Positions 26,215 through 35,553 are shown, numbered from the stretch's first letter. The stretch is 64,000 nucleotides of DNA from Lutibacter sp. (GCF_016342705.1 NZ_JAEINV010000017.1:1-64000), one strand, 5' to 3'. Made by a program: numbers and translations. The notes: generated from the letters alone by a model not told the origin.

Positions 26215-27768
26215 TTAATCTTCCGGAGGATATCCATTAATTTCTTCAAAAACGGTATCAAAATTTTCTAGAAGATAAGCTCTTAATTTTTTTCTATAAT
26301 CTTCATTTAGCCAATCAATAAAACTTTTAGTACTTTTACATATACATCTAATATATTGTTGAATTCTATATTCAATGTCATCTCCTAATTGATTCATTAA
26401 AATTAAAGCATCGTACACATCTTCACTATTTTCTACACAAATTTTTGCGTGCTGTTCAATGGAGAGTTTTAGTACTTCCTTTGAGGATTCTCCTCCTTGA
26501 ATAGCTTCAACATACGTGCTTTTAATATCAAAATAAACATCTTTAGACTTAGAAAATTGCACTCTAAGTTCTGGAGGCATTTCATATCTAAAATTATTTT
26601 CTAATTCTTCATCATTTATTAAATTATCTAAATAATAATTAGGCGATTTAAATATTTTTTGCCAATTTAAATTAGATCCCCACATTCCAAATCTGTGAAA
26701 ATTGTTACCTAAATCTATCACATTAAAGGTTGTTTTTTCTTTTAAAATACGCGATCCTCTACCAATCATTTGGTAATATAGTGTTAAAGATCGTGTTGCT
26801 CTGTTTAAAATAATAGTATCAACAGTTGGTTCATCAAAACCAGTTGTTAAAATACTAACGGATGTTAAAATAGCATTCGGTGTTTTTTTAAACCAACGTA
26901 ATATAAGCTCTCTTTCTTTTCTAGGCGAAGTATTATCTAAATGTGCAATTTCATATCCTGCAGCTCTAAAGGTGTGATACACATTAAGCGAAGTGTTAAT
27001 TCCATTATTAAAAATTAAGGTTTTTTTACCTTTAGAACGCTCTTCATAAGCTTCAACAAGTTTTCCCAACATTTCATTATTGGTATATAAATCGTCCGAG
27101 GATTTTACCGTATAATCTCCATTTGCACCAACAACCAACGAAGTTAGTCCTACGTTATAAGAATAAGGTATTGCTCGTGATAAAAAATTATTTTCAATTA
27201 ATGATTCTATAGATTCTCCAACAATTAATTCTTCATAATTATCATTCATTGGAAGTTGAATGTTAGAACTCAATGGAGTTGCTGTAACACCTAAAAAGAA
27301 TGCTTTTGAAAAGAATTTAAAAATTTTGGTAAACGAATTATAATGTGCCTCATCAATAATTACCAAACCAACATCAGAAATATCTAATTTATTATCATTT
27401 AATCTATTATTTAGCGTTTCAACCATAGCTACAAAACACTTGTATAAATGTTGATCATCTAAATTAGCTTTACTATGAATCACTTTATTTTCAACCTCAA
27501 ATTCAGTAAGCATTTTTGAAGTTTGCTTACATAATTCAATTCTGTGAGTTAGTATTAAAACTTTTTTATTATGATTTTTAAGATATTGCCTAACAATTTC
27601 AGAGAAAATTACAGTTTTTCCTCCTCCAGTTGGTAATTGAAATAATAGGTGATAATCTTCTCTGGCTTCATCAAAACGTTTAAAAATTTTATCAATAGCT
27701 TCTTTTTGGTAGCTATATAAATCTTTTCCCGTTTTTCTTTCTTCTAATTCAGTTGTTCTTACAGACAC
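26215..27768 (-). CDS. DEAD/DEAH-box SF2 helicase, UvrB/type III restriction-like
   Basis: A 517-residue helicase. LPTGGGKT (motif I, near residue 45), VIIDEAHYNSF (motif II, DEAH), GVTATP (motif III), TTGFDEPTVD and QMIGRGSR (motif VI) place it with the SSL2/ResIII-type DNA-directed SF2 proteins. No nuclease or zinc domain is visible, and about 150 helical residues follow the core. It may act in DNA repair or recombination. It is monocistronic and not linked to methyltransferase or nuclease genes, so a restriction role is unsupported. Confidence 0.88.
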   Translation of the reverse strand: MSVRTTELEERKTGKDLYSYQKEAIDKIFKRFDEAREDYHLLFQLPTGGGKTVIFSEIVRQYLKNHNKKVLILTHRIELCKQTSKMLTEFEVENKVIHSKANLDDQHLYKCFVAMVETLNNRLNDNKLDISDVGLVIIDEAHYNSFTKIFKFFSKAFFLGVTATPLSSNIQLPMNDNYEELIVGESIESLIENNFLSRAIPYSYNVGLTSLVVGANGDYTVKSSDDLYTNNEMLGKLVEAYEERSKGKKTLIFNNGINTSLNVYHTFRAAGYEIAHLDNTSPRKERELILRWFKKTPNAILTSVSILTTGFDEPTVDTIILNRATRSLTLYYQMIGRGSRILKEKTTFNVIDLGNNFHRFGMWGSNLNWQKIFKSPNYYLDNLINDEELENNFRYEMPPELRVQFSKSKDVYFDIKSTYVEAIQGGESSKEVLKLSIEQHAKICVENSEDVYDALILMNQLGDDIEYRIQQYIRCICKSTKSFIDWLNEDYRKKLRAYLLENFDTVFEEINGYPPED

Positions 27769-27903
27769 ATTTTTGATTTTAATTGTAGCGTGTAAAAATA
27801 CGACGAATTATAGGCTTTTACCTAATATTTACTAAAAAATATTTTCTTGGTATATATTAAATCGTAACTAAATTTTAAATAATTTTATTGAAATTTATAA
27901 TCA

Positions 27904-29550
27904 ATGAAGTTTTTATCTTTAAAATATTGGATTTTTATTCTGCTAATTTTTAGCTCGTGCACTAAAAATGACAATGAAAATTCTATTTCATCAACTCAAG
28001 AAGAAGTGAACAACAATTTACTTCAAATATCAAATAATAAACTTGTAGATTTTAACAAACAACCTGTTTATTTACAAGGTGTTGCCTTTGGAAATGAAAT
28101 TTGGTCTAATGCGCCTATCCCACCTGAAACTCACCACAGTGAAATTGATTATCAACGTGTAAAAGCAATGGGAATGAATGCTGTTAGGTTTTATTTAAAT
28201 TACCGATTTTTTGAAGATGATACAAGTCCATACATCTATAAACAATCTGGTTGGGATTGGTTGGATAAAAATATACAATGGGCCAAACAAAATAACATTT
28301 ATTTAATTTTAAATATGCACGCTCCACAAGGCGGGTATCAATCTCAAGGAACTGGAGATGCGCTTTGGAATATTGTTGAAAATCAAAACAGATTGGCAGC
28401 TTTATGGAAGGAAATTGCAAATAAATATAAATACGAACCTACAATTGCTGGATTTGGACTTGTAAATGAGCCTGTACCAACAAGTTCTATTGAACAATGG
28501 AGCAATTTAGCTCAAAAAATTATTACTGAAATAAGAACAGTTAATAAAAATCATTTAATTTTTATTGAAAAAGCAATTTATGTAAAAGGAAATTTTGTAC
28601 CCAATGAAAATTTAAATTTTCCAAATGTAACAGGAGGAAATATAATTTATGAATTTCATGGATACGATCCGCTTTCATATACACATCAATTACTTGAATT
28701 TGCTAAATTAGGTGATGGTGGAAAATATCCTGATGAAAATACCATAGAGACTTCTGGCTCTCAATGGTATACAGCAACATTCAACAACCCAACAATTTCA
28801 TATGGAAACTCTGGCTGGAATTATTTTGAAGGCATTAAATATAAAATAACCGATGATAAAATTAAAATTGCACAACCCGCATTAATTGGAGCTTCTGTTA
28901 ATGGTACTGTATTCTTTGATGATATTAATATTAAAGAATATGATGAAAATGGCACTTTTACAAAAAATGTTTTTGACATCAATTTAAATACTATTGATGG
29001 CTGGTATTATTGGAGTGCAAATGATTCAGGAACAGTAGGTTTAAAAGAAAGTGAAGGACATAATGATTTAAAATGTTTGTTTATTTCAAATGCTACTGAT
29101 GATTGTAATTTAAGCAGTTCAAAGCATCACTTTATTCCAAAAAAGAATTACTATTATCAAATTTCAGGTTGGATGAAAGGAAACAACGTTGCAACAAACG
29201 CAGCGTGCAAACTTAGAATTGATTTTAGCACAACAGAGTCTCCAATTTTAGTGAGAAACAAAGCATATTTAGCTTCAATTTTAAAGAAAAATGTTGATTG
29301 GGCTGCAGAAAATAAAACGATATTATTTATGGGAGAATTTGGAGCTGGAGCACCTTGTTTTGAAAATGATAAAGGAGGTTTACAGTTTGTAAAAGATATG
29401 GTTGATTTGGCAAAAGAATATAATATTCACTTTACATATCATGCATATCACGAAGATTCATTTGGAATTTACAAGGGCTATGGAACTTTACCTGATCCCA
29501 ATAATGTAAATCAACCATTAATAAATTTATTCACCCAAATACTAAATTAA
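27904..29550 (+). CDS. GH5-family glycoside hydrolase lipoprotein with an inserted domain
   Basis: A 548-residue lipoprotein. The signal ends at a lipobox IFSSC (Cys19). The GH5 barrel starts near residue 45; the acid/base is Glu189 (GLVNEPVP) and the nucleophile is Glu478 (FMGEFGAG), so the catalytic pair is intact. In ordinary GH5 enzymes they are about 90-150 residues apart; here they are 289 apart because a beta-rich domain (about residues 285-430, with Trp-rich segments and FFDDINIKEY) is inserted into the barrel, likely a carbohydrate-binding module. It is probably a surface or periplasmic endoglucanase-type enzyme; the exact polysaccharide is unknown. The 3' end overlaps the convergent helicase gene by 4 bases. 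Confidence 0.88.
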   Translation: MKFLSLKYWIFILLIFSSCTKNDNENSISSTQEEVNNNLLQISNNKLVDFNKQPVYLQGVAFGNEIWSNAPIPPETHHSEIDYQRVKAMGMNAVRFYLNYRFFEDDTSPYIYKQSGWDWLDKNIQWAKQNNIYLILNMHAPQGGYQSQGTGDALWNIVENQNRLAALWKEIANKYKYEPTIAGFGLVNEPVPTSSIEQWSNLAQKIITEIRTVNKNHLIFIEKAIYVKGNFVPNENLNFPNVTGGNIIYEFHGYDPLSYTHQLLEFAKLGDGGKYPDENTIETSGSQWYTATFNNPTISYGNSGWNYFEGIKYKITDDKIKIAQPALIGASVNGTVFFDDINIKEYDENGTFTKNVFDINLNTIDGWYYWSANDSGTVGLKESEGHNDLKCLFISNATDDCNLSSSKHHFIPKKNYYYQISGWMKGNNVATNAACKLRIDFSTTESPILVRNKAYLASILKKNVDWAAENKTILFMGEFGAGAPCFENDKGGLQFVKDMVDLAKEYNIHFTYHAYHEDSFGIYKGYGTLPDPNNVNQPLINLFTQILN

Positions 29551-30665
29551 ATAGTAATTTGCATAAATTTAATACCTAACTCCTTTTGAATTTCTTGAAT
29601 TCTATTTATTTCATTTGGTAAAATAAGTGCAATTGAAAACCCAGTTTTTCCAGCTCTGGCAGTTCTTCCACTTCTATGTGTATAATATTCTATTTGCTCT
29701 GGTAATTGATGATGAATAATAAAAGCAAGGTTATTCACATCAATTCCTCTAGCAGAAACATCTGTTGAAATTAAAACTTGTAAACTACCATTTTTAAAAG
29801 CACGCATTACTTTATCGCGTTCTTTTTGTTGCATATCACCCTCTAAAGCTTCTACAGAAAAACCTTCTTCTTTTAATGAAGCCGTTAAACTTTGGGTTCC
29901 TGCTTTTGTACGACAAAAAATAATCCCTCTATCAGATTGTCTTCGTTCTAAAAGTTTTATAATTAAATCTGCTTTATCTTTAATATCTGTTTGAATAAAT
30001 TGATGCGTAATTTTCGCATTTACAATGGAATTTTTATTAACAGCTATTTTTGGAGCATCAGCATCTATATATGTTTTAATAATACGTTGAATTTCATCTG
30101 GCATTGTTGCTGAAAATAACCAAGTATTTCTGGAGCCACTAGTGTATTTCAAAATTCTATTTAAATCTAGTTTAAAGCCCATATTTAACATTTCATCGGC
30201 TTCATCTAAAATTAAAGTATTTATTTTTTTTAAATCAACTTCTCCCCTTTCTATTAAATCTATTAATCGGCCTGGAGTTGCTACAATAATATGTGTAGTT
30301 CTTTTTAATGAACTTAACTGTTTTTCTATTTTTTCACCACCATAAACACCTTCAACAAAAATTTTCTTATCAGCAAATTTTGTAAATTTAAAAAGCTGTT
30401 TTTTAATTTGTTGTACTAATTCTCTCGTTGGCGCTAAAATAAGTCCTTGAATATAAGGAGAATCAGGATTGATTGCTTGTAACAATGGAATTCCAAACGC
30501 TGCCGTTTTTCCTGTTCCAGTTTGTGCTAAACCAATAAAATCGGTTTTAGATTTTAACAAAATTGGAATGGTTTTTTCCTGAATTTCTGTTGGTTTTTTA
30601 ATACCAAGCTCTTTTAACGCTGTTACAAACTCCTTTTTTACTCCTAATTCTAAAAATGTTGACAT
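29547..30665 (-). CDS. DEAD-box RNA helicase
   Basis: A 372-residue minimal DEAD-box helicase core beginning MSTFLELGVKKEF. Motifs: Q motif PTEIQEKTIPILL, AQTGTGKT, PTRELV, TPGR, LDEADEML, SATMP, ARGID, HRSGRTAR, all canonical. No long C-terminal extension. An extra eight residues would be added by starting at 30689, but a TACATTTG -7 element (30687-30694) overlaps that codon, so 30665 is preferred. The third DEAD-box gene in the window. Confidence 0.93.
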   Translation of the reverse strand: MSTFLELGVKKEFVTALKELGIKKPTEIQEKTIPILLKSKTDFIGLAQTGTGKTAAFGIPLLQAINPDSPYIQGLILAPTRELVQQIKKQLFKFTKFADKKIFVEGVYGGEKIEKQLSSLKRTTHIIVATPGRLIDLIERGEVDLKKINTLILDEADEMLNMGFKLDLNRILKYTSGSRNTWLFSATMPDEIQRIIKTYIDADAPKIAVNKNSIVNAKITHQFIQTDIKDKADLIIKLLERRQSDRGIIFCRTKAGTQSLTASLKEEGFSVEALEGDMQQKERDKVMRAFKNGSLQVLISTDVSARGIDVNNLAFIIHHQLPEQIEYYTHRSGRTARAGKTGFSIALILPNEINRIQEIQKELGIKFMQITI

Positions 30666-30686
30666 ACTTTGTAATTTATAAGGCTG

Positions 30687-30694
30687 CAAATGTA
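30687..30694 (-). promoter_or_regulatory. -7 element for the DEAD-box helicase at 29547-30665
   Basis: Minus-strand TACATTTG, 21 bases before the preferred ATG at 30665. It overlaps the alternative upstream start. Confidence 0.5.
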
Positions 30695-30789
30695 CACTTT
30701 ATTAAATTATCTTATTAACCATTTTTTATACCTCATTTTCAGATGAAAAACAAAAAAGTAAAAGTCTAAAGCATCCACATATTTTTAAT

Positions 30790-30797
30790 TACTTTTG
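30790..30797 (+). promoter_or_regulatory. -7 element for the BNR lipoprotein gene
   Basis: TACTTTTG, 18 bases before the ATG at 30816. No clear TTG upstream at the usual distance. Confidence 0.4.
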
Positions 30798-30815
30798 TAT
30801 ACCAAACATTAAAAA

Positions 30816-31853
30816 ATGAAACTAAAAGCCATTCTATTTTTAGCCTTAATTTTATTAATTTCTTGCGAAAAATCCTATATCTCTAGAGAAACTGTTACCG
30901 TTACAATAGAAAAATTTAAAATGGATAGCACAAGTATACGAGCCATTGAAATTGTGAACGATTCAACAGTAGTTTATGCGAGTTCTATAGGAGATTTAGG
31001 AGTTATTTCCGGTTCGGGAAAATTAAAAGGAACTCAAAAAATTATAACCGACACAATTATCCCACATTTTAGAGCATTGGCTTATACCAAAGAAGCTGTG
31101 TATGCTTTAAATGTTGGAAATCCGGCATTGTTATATCAATATAAAAACAATAAAATTGAAATTGTTTATAAAGAACAAAATGAAAAAGTTTTTTACGATT
31201 CTATGCAGTTTTTTGATGAATTAAATGGTATTGCAATGGGAGATCCAACTGATAATTGCCTTTCTATTTTAATAACCCGTGATGGCGGAAACACTTGGGG
31301 GAAAATAAATTGTGAAGATTTGCCAAAAATTGAAGAAGGTGAAGCAGCATTTGCTGCCAGCAATACAAATATTGCAATTGTTGGAGAAAATGCATGGATT
31401 GTAACAGGAGGTTTAAAAGCACGTGTTTTTCATAGTTCAGATATGGGTTTAACTTGGAAAGTTTATGACACTCCAATAATTCAGGGACAACCAACTACAG
31501 GTATTTATTCTGTAGCTTTTGCTAATGAATACGAAGGAATTATTTGCGGTGGAGATTACACCAATAAATTTGGAAATTCCGCAAATAAAGCAATTACAAA
31601 AGATGGTGGAAGAACTTGGAAAGTTGTTGCTGAAAACAAAGAGCCTCAATATATTAGTTGTGTACAATACGTTCCTGAGACTGATGGAAAGGAACTTTTT
31701 GCAGTCTCAACTAACGGAATATTTTATTCAAATAATGCTGGTGAAAATTGGGAAAAAGTAAGTGATGAAGGTTTTTATACTATTAGAATTGTAAATAAAA
31801 ATACTGCTTGGCTCTCTGGCGAAGAAGTTATTGCTAAAATGACTATCAAATAA
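30816..31853 (+). CDS. lipoprotein with BNR/YCF48-like beta-propeller repeats
   Basis: A 345-residue protein. The signal peptide ends at a lipobox (LLISC, Cys17). The mature part carries BNR/Asp-box motifs: RDGGNTWGK, SSDMGLTWKV, KDGGRTWKV and SNNAGENWEKV, the regular marks of a beta-propeller as in YCF48/HCF136-type and sialidase-like proteins. Catalytic residues of sialidases are not recognised. It is probably an outer or inner membrane-anchored binding protein of unknown ligand. A second lipoprotein follows 12 bases downstream. Confidence 0.85.
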   Translation: MKLKAILFLALILLISCEKSYISRETVTVTIEKFKMDSTSIRAIEIVNDSTVVYASSIGDLGVISGSGKLKGTQKIITDTIIPHFRALAYTKEAVYALNVGNPALLYQYKNNKIEIVYKEQNEKVFYDSMQFFDELNGIAMGDPTDNCLSILITRDGGNTWGKINCEDLPKIEEGEAAFAASNTNIAIVGENAWIVTGGLKARVFHSSDMGLTWKVYDTPIIQGQPTTGIYSVAFANEYEGIICGGDYTNKFGNSANKAITKDGGRTWKVVAENKEPQYISCVQYVPETDGKELFAVSTNGIFYSNNAGENWEKVSDEGFYTIRIVNKNTAWLSGEEVIAKMTIK

Positions 31854-31865
31854 TTTCACAAAAAA

Positions 31866-32423
31866 ATGAAGAAATTTTACCTGCTTTTTTTATTGATTAT
31901 TGTTATTGTAAGTTGTAAAAAACAATCGGAATTAAGTAAAGAGTTTAATTGTAATTCTGTAGAATTAAAGAATTTAAAGACATATTTAGATTTTAAAAAC
32001 AACTTTAAGTTGCATATTCCAACTAATTGGAAAACAAATAAATACTATTCCGAGACTCAATCGGAAATATTTACTGCAGATACCACAAAACAACTTACAG
32101 AAACCTATATTTTAAATACTTCCTACGCTTTAGGAACTGTAAATTTTGATAGCGATTTCTATCAAAAAACAGATTCAATTATTATTCAAAATAATTTCAA
32201 AAAAACTAAATATGGAACCACTACTTTTATGAAATTACCAACCTTTTGGTATATAGTAGAAGGTGAAAAAAATGGATTCCCATATCATCAATTTAATATT
32301 ATTGCAAAAAAATCTGAAATGGCATATTTTTCAGCATCTGTAGAAATTTATGGCGATTTAAAAGTTGATGAACGTATTTGCGAATCAATATCGATATTAG
32401 AAAAAATTGAATTTTTACAATAA
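31866..32423 (+). CDS. hypothetical lipoprotein
   Basis: A 185-residue protein with a signal peptide and lipobox IVSCKK (Cys17), followed by a soluble, strand-rich domain (FKLHIPTNWKTNKYYSE, a pattern resembling PsbP/TPP-like lipoproteins). No family recognised with confidence. It lies 12 bases after the BNR lipoprotein, so the two form an operon. It is envelope-located by its lipobox. Confidence 0.7.
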   Translation: MKKFYLLFLLIIVIVSCKKQSELSKEFNCNSVELKNLKTYLDFKNNFKLHIPTNWKTNKYYSETQSEIFTADTTKQLTETYILNTSYALGTVNFDSDFYQKTDSIIIQNNFKKTKYGTTTFMKLPTFWYIVEGEKNGFPYHQFNIIAKKSEMAYFSASVEIYGDLKVDERICESISILEKIEFLQ

Positions 32424-32438
32424 TTTAAGAAATATACA

Positions 32439-32469
32439 TTGTAAATACATATTTGAATACTTACTTTTG
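32439..32469 (+). promoter_or_regulatory. promoter of pepT (TTG, 20 bases, TACTTTTG)
   Basis: TTG at 32439-32441 and TACTTTTG at 32462-32469, spacing 20, fitting the Bacteroidetes pattern; the ATG is at 32487. Confidence 0.65.
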
Positions 32470-32486
32470 ATAAAAAAATATAAATA

Positions 32487-33719
32487 ATGCAAAAAATAAT
32501 AGATCGCTTCGTAAAATATATTAAAGTTGATACACAATCAGATCCAGAAAATCCTGCTTTTCCAAGTACCGAAAAACAATGGGATTTAGCCAAAATTTTG
32601 GTAGAAGATTTAAAAGAAATTGGAATGCAAGATATTACGTTGGATGATAACTGCTACATTATGGCAACTTTACCATCTAATGTAGATTTTAAAGTTCCTG
32701 TAATTGGTTTTATCGCTCATATTGATACGAGTCCAGATTATACCGGAACAAATGTAAATCCACAATTTCACCCTAATTATGACGGAAAAGATATTGTTTT
32801 AAATAAGGAACAAAATATTGTTTTATCACCAAGTTATTTTGATGATTTATTGTTATATAAAGGTCAAACCTTAATTACAACCGATGGTACAACCCTATTA
32901 GGTGCTGATGACAAAGCTGGTGTTACGGAAATTATTTCTGCAATGGAATATTTAATTCAACATCCTGAAATTAAACATGGTAAAATAAGAATTGGTTTTA
33001 CTCCAGATGAAGAAGTTGGTAAAGGAGCGCATATGTTTGATGTTGAAAAATTTGGTGCAGAATGGGCATATACAATGGACGGAAGTCAGGTTGGTGAGTT
33101 AGAATATGAAAATTTTAATGCAGCCGGAGCTAAAGTTACAATTAACGGAAAAATTGTACATCCTGGTTATGCAAAAGGTAAAATGATTAACTCCATGTTA
33201 ATTGCAAATGATTTTATTGCTGGTTTACCAAAAAATGAAATTCCTCAAGAAACAGAAGGTTATGAAGGATTTTTTCACTTACATACTATGGAAGGTGAAG
33301 TTGAAAAAACTACCTTAGAATACATTATTAGAGATCACGATTTAAAATTATTTGAAGAAAGAAAAGTAACTTTTCAAAAAGTTGCTGATGATTTAAATAA
33401 GAAACTAGGTTCAAACATAGTTGAAGTTGAAATTAAAGATCAATACTTTAATATGCGTGAAAAAATTGAACCAGTAATGCATATTGTTGATATTGCTGAA
33501 GAAGCAATGAAACAGTTAAATATTAAACCGTTAATTAAAGCAATTCGTGGTGGTACAGATGGTTCTCAACTTTCCTATAAAGGGTTGCCTTGTCCAAATA
33601 TTTTTGCAGGTGGTCATAATTTCCACGGAAGATATGAATATGTAGCGGCAGAATCTTTACAATTAGCTACTGATGTAGTTGTAAAAATTGCTGAACTTAC
33701 TGCTAAAAATGTAAAATAA
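32487..33719 (+). CDS. pepT: peptidase T (tripeptide aminopeptidase)
   Basis: A 410-residue M20-family metallopeptidase that removes the N-terminal residue from tripeptides in the cytoplasm. Zinc and catalytic blocks are complete: HIDTSPD near residue 79, GADDKAG near 141, PDEEVGKG near 175, MDGSQVGE and GGTDGSQLS near 353. Length equals the family's usual size. It has its own promoter and terminator. Confidence 0.95.
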   Translation: MQKIIDRFVKYIKVDTQSDPENPAFPSTEKQWDLAKILVEDLKEIGMQDITLDDNCYIMATLPSNVDFKVPVIGFIAHIDTSPDYTGTNVNPQFHPNYDGKDIVLNKEQNIVLSPSYFDDLLLYKGQTLITTDGTTLLGADDKAGVTEIISAMEYLIQHPEIKHGKIRIGFTPDEEVGKGAHMFDVEKFGAEWAYTMDGSQVGELEYENFNAAGAKVTINGKIVHPGYAKGKMINSMLIANDFIAGLPKNEIPQETEGYEGFFHLHTMEGEVEKTTLEYIIRDHDLKLFEERKVTFQKVADDLNKKLGSNIVEVEIKDQYFNMREKIEPVMHIVDIAEEAMKQLNIKPLIKAIRGGTDGSQLSYKGLPCPNIFAGGHNFHGRYEYVAAESLQLATDVVVKIAELTAKNVK

Positions 33720-33739
33720 GTAATTTAGTTTTTAACTTA

Positions 33740-33779
33740 AAAAAAGCTCCAATTCATAAAGTTTTGGGGCTTTTTAATT
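33740..33779 (+). terminator. terminator after pepT
   Basis: AAAAAGCTCCAA pairs (with G-T) with TTGGGGCTTTTT, followed by a T-run. Confidence 0.8.
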
Positions 33780-33912
33780 TTTTTTATAATCGTCAACCTA
33801 TTTTAGGACGACTCAATTCTTTTAAAATTAGATTCGTATACTTAAATTATTTAACAACTTGTTAAATATTGTTATTTTTAAAAATTATATTTTTAATATT
33901 CAATTGGTTTCA

Positions 33913-33920
33913 TACTTTTG
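33913..33920 (+). promoter_or_regulatory. -7 element of lysA
   Basis: TACTTTTG, 21 bases before the lysA ATG at 33942. No clear -33 element. Confidence 0.45.
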
Positions 33921-33941
33921 AATTCTCAAATTATAGAATGA

Positions 33942-35150
33942 ATGGATAATCAATTATTATTAGCTCTTTCGGAAAAATACGGAAGCCCTTTGTATGTATA
34001 TGATGCAGATAAAATTGCATTGCAATACAACAGAATTACAAATGCATTTGCAAGTGTAAAAAGTTTAAAACTAAATTATGCAGTTAAAGCAAACTCAAAT
34101 GTTAGTGTTCTAAAGTTTTTTAAAAAGCTAAATTCAGGGATTGATACAGTTTCTATTCAAGAAGTAAAATTAGGCTTAGAAGCAGGATTTGCTCCAGAAA
34201 ATATAATTTTTACTCCAAACGGAGTTTCGTTACAGGAAATTGAGGAAGTAGCTAAATTTGGTGTTCAAATTAATATAGATAATATTTCAATTTTAGAGCA
34301 ATTTGGAAACCACTACCCTAACATTCCGGTTTGTATTCGTATAAATCCACATATTATGGCTGGTGGAAATCATAAAATTTCAGTGGGTCATATAGATTCT
34401 AAATTTGGAATTTCTATTCATCAATTACCTTTAATAAATAGAGTTGTTGATAATACGGGAATGATTATTAATGGAATTCATACACACACAGGTTCTGATA
34501 TTTTAGATATTGATGTGTTTTTAGCAGCAACTGAAATAATTTTAAACACTGCTAAAGATTTTAAAGATCTTGAATTTATTGACTTAGGAAGTGGTTTTAA
34601 AGTGCCTTATAAAGAAGGAGATATTTCAACCAATATTGAAGAATTAGGAGAGCGTTTATCAAAAAGATTCAATAAATTTTGCAAAGAATACGGGAGAGAT
34701 TTGACCTTAATGTTTGAACCAGGAAAATTTTTAGTGAGTGAAGCAGGTTCATTTTTAGCCCATGTAAACGTTGTAAAACAAACAACATCCACAGTATTTG
34801 CAAGTATTGATAGTGGTTTTAACCATTTAATTCGTCCAATGATGTATGATAGTCATCATCATATTCACAATATTTCAAACCCAGAAGGTAGAGAGCGATA
34901 TTATTCCGTTGTTGGTTATATTTGTGAAACAGATACTTTTGGAAGCAACAGAAGAATTAGCGAAATAAGAGAAGGTGATGTTTTATGTTTTAATAATGCA
35001 GGAGCGTATTGTTTCTCCATGTCGTCTAATTACAACTCGCGCTATAAACCGGCAGAAGTTTTGGTTTATAATGGAAAAGACTATTTAATAAGAAAAGTAG
35101 AGACATTTGAGGATTTATTAAAAAATCAAGTGATTATAGATATAGATTAA
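33942..35150 (+). CDS. lysA: diaminopimelate decarboxylase
   Basis: A 402-residue fold-III PLP decarboxylase, last step of lysine synthesis (meso-diaminopimelate to lysine). The PLP lysine is in NYAVKANSN (near residue 49), with the HTGSDI, GSGFKVPY, EPGKFLV and CETDTF blocks in the expected order. It stands alone just upstream of the threonine operon, with its own terminator at 35157, so it is not co-regulated with thrABC by read-through. The start at 33942 follows an out-of-frame ATG at 33938 and gives the family's MDNQLLLALSEKYGSPLYVY-type N-terminus. Confidence 0.96.
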   Translation: MDNQLLLALSEKYGSPLYVYDADKIALQYNRITNAFASVKSLKLNYAVKANSNVSVLKFFKKLNSGIDTVSIQEVKLGLEAGFAPENIIFTPNGVSLQEIEEVAKFGVQINIDNISILEQFGNHYPNIPVCIRINPHIMAGGNHKISVGHIDSKFGISIHQLPLINRVVDNTGMIINGIHTHTGSDILDIDVFLAATEIILNTAKDFKDLEFIDLGSGFKVPYKEGDISTNIEELGERLSKRFNKFCKEYGRDLTLMFEPGKFLVSEAGSFLAHVNVVKQTTSTVFASIDSGFNHLIRPMMYDSHHHIHNISNPEGRERYYSVVGYICETDTFGSNRRISEIREGDVLCFNNAGAYCFSMSSNYNSRYKPAEVLVYNGKDYLIRKVETFEDLLKNQVIIDID

Positions 35151-35156
35151 TACAAC

Positions 35157-35186
35157 AACTCCGGAATTTATTTCGGAGTTTTTTAT
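35157..35186 (+). terminator. terminator after lysA
   Basis: AACTCCG (35157-35163) pairs with CGGAGTT (35174-35180), followed by TTTTATT. Confidence 0.85.
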
Positions 35187-35273
35187 TATTCGCAAAAAGT
35201 ACAGTAAAATATTGGTTAGAATTTAGTTGTATTGTTATAAAAATAAAATTTCAATAAAAATTAAAGTAAAAGA

Positions 35274-35302
35274 TTGCTGTTTTAAAAAAACAAGTAAATT
35301 TG
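35274..35302 (+). promoter_or_regulatory. promoter of the threonine operon (TTG, 18 bases, TAAATTTG)
   Basis: TTG at 35274-35276 and TAAATTTG at 35295-35302, spacing 18, fit the Bacteroidetes consensus. Only four bases separate the -7 element from the leader-peptide ATG, so the transcript may start at or very near that ATG (leaderless or nearly so). Confidence 0.7.
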
Positions 35303-35306
35303 TAAT

Positions 35307-35405
35307 ATGCAAAACAAAAAATCAAATATTAATTTATTAAACACACAAATTGTGTGTGATTTTATTATTGCTACTACTACAACTACAACTACAACAACCC
35401 TTTAG
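35307..35405 (+). CDS. thrL: threonine operon leader peptide
   Basis: A 32-residue open frame from an ATG just below the operon promoter. It ends Ile-Ile-Ala, then nine consecutive Thr codons (ACT and ACA mostly, one ACC), Leu, stop. It lies 148 bases upstream of thrA, the first gene of thrABC. A run of Thr codons, with Ile codons next to it, is the signature of ribosome-mediated attenuation leaders such as E. coli thrL, in which ribosome stalling on uncharged tRNA changes folding of the leader RNA. The hairpin at 35396 overlaps the last Thr codons and the stop. A classical terminator is not evident, so the mechanism may differ. Reading-frame and position evidence are strong; the function is inferred by analogy. 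Confidence 0.85.
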   Translation: MQNKKSNINLLNTQIVCDFIIATTTTTTTTTL

Positions 35406-35410
35406 GGGTT
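35396..35410 (+). promoter_or_regulatory. small hairpin overlapping the end of the leader peptide
   Basis: AACCC-TTTAG-GGGTT can form a 5-bp stem covering the last Thr codons and the stop of the leader peptide. It could be disrupted by a ribosome at the Thr run. No T-rich tail follows, so it is not a convincing terminator on its own. The remaining 35411-35553 has only A+T-rich self-complementary stretches (for example TTCATT/AATGAA), and no further gene. Confidence 0.4.
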
Positions 35411-35553
35411 CTATCTATTTATATCACCGTTTATATATTCGTTTTCATTAAAAAATGAAGCAAGGAATATTATTAAAAAATAATCAGTTTAAAATCACGA
35501 AATTTATACGATTTAATTGCAATCAATAAATTTCTATTCATAAATAAAATAAG

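Noticed and set aside
26215-27768. SF2 helicase as part of a restriction or defence system
   Set aside because: No methyltransferase, nuclease or other defence gene adjoins it; neighbours are an MFS transporter and a GH5 hydrolase, each with separate transcription signals.
33788-33816. Possible third copy of the palindromic element (CGTCAACCT...AGGACGACTC)
   Set aside because: It shares only a few bases with the two clear copies and lacks the second hairpin; too weak to call.
35440-35500. A+T-rich self-complementary stretches (TTCATT/AATGAA, ATTATT/AATAAT) as the attenuator terminator of the thr operon
   Set aside because: Stems are short, lack GC and are not followed by a T-run; such matches are expected by chance at this base composition.
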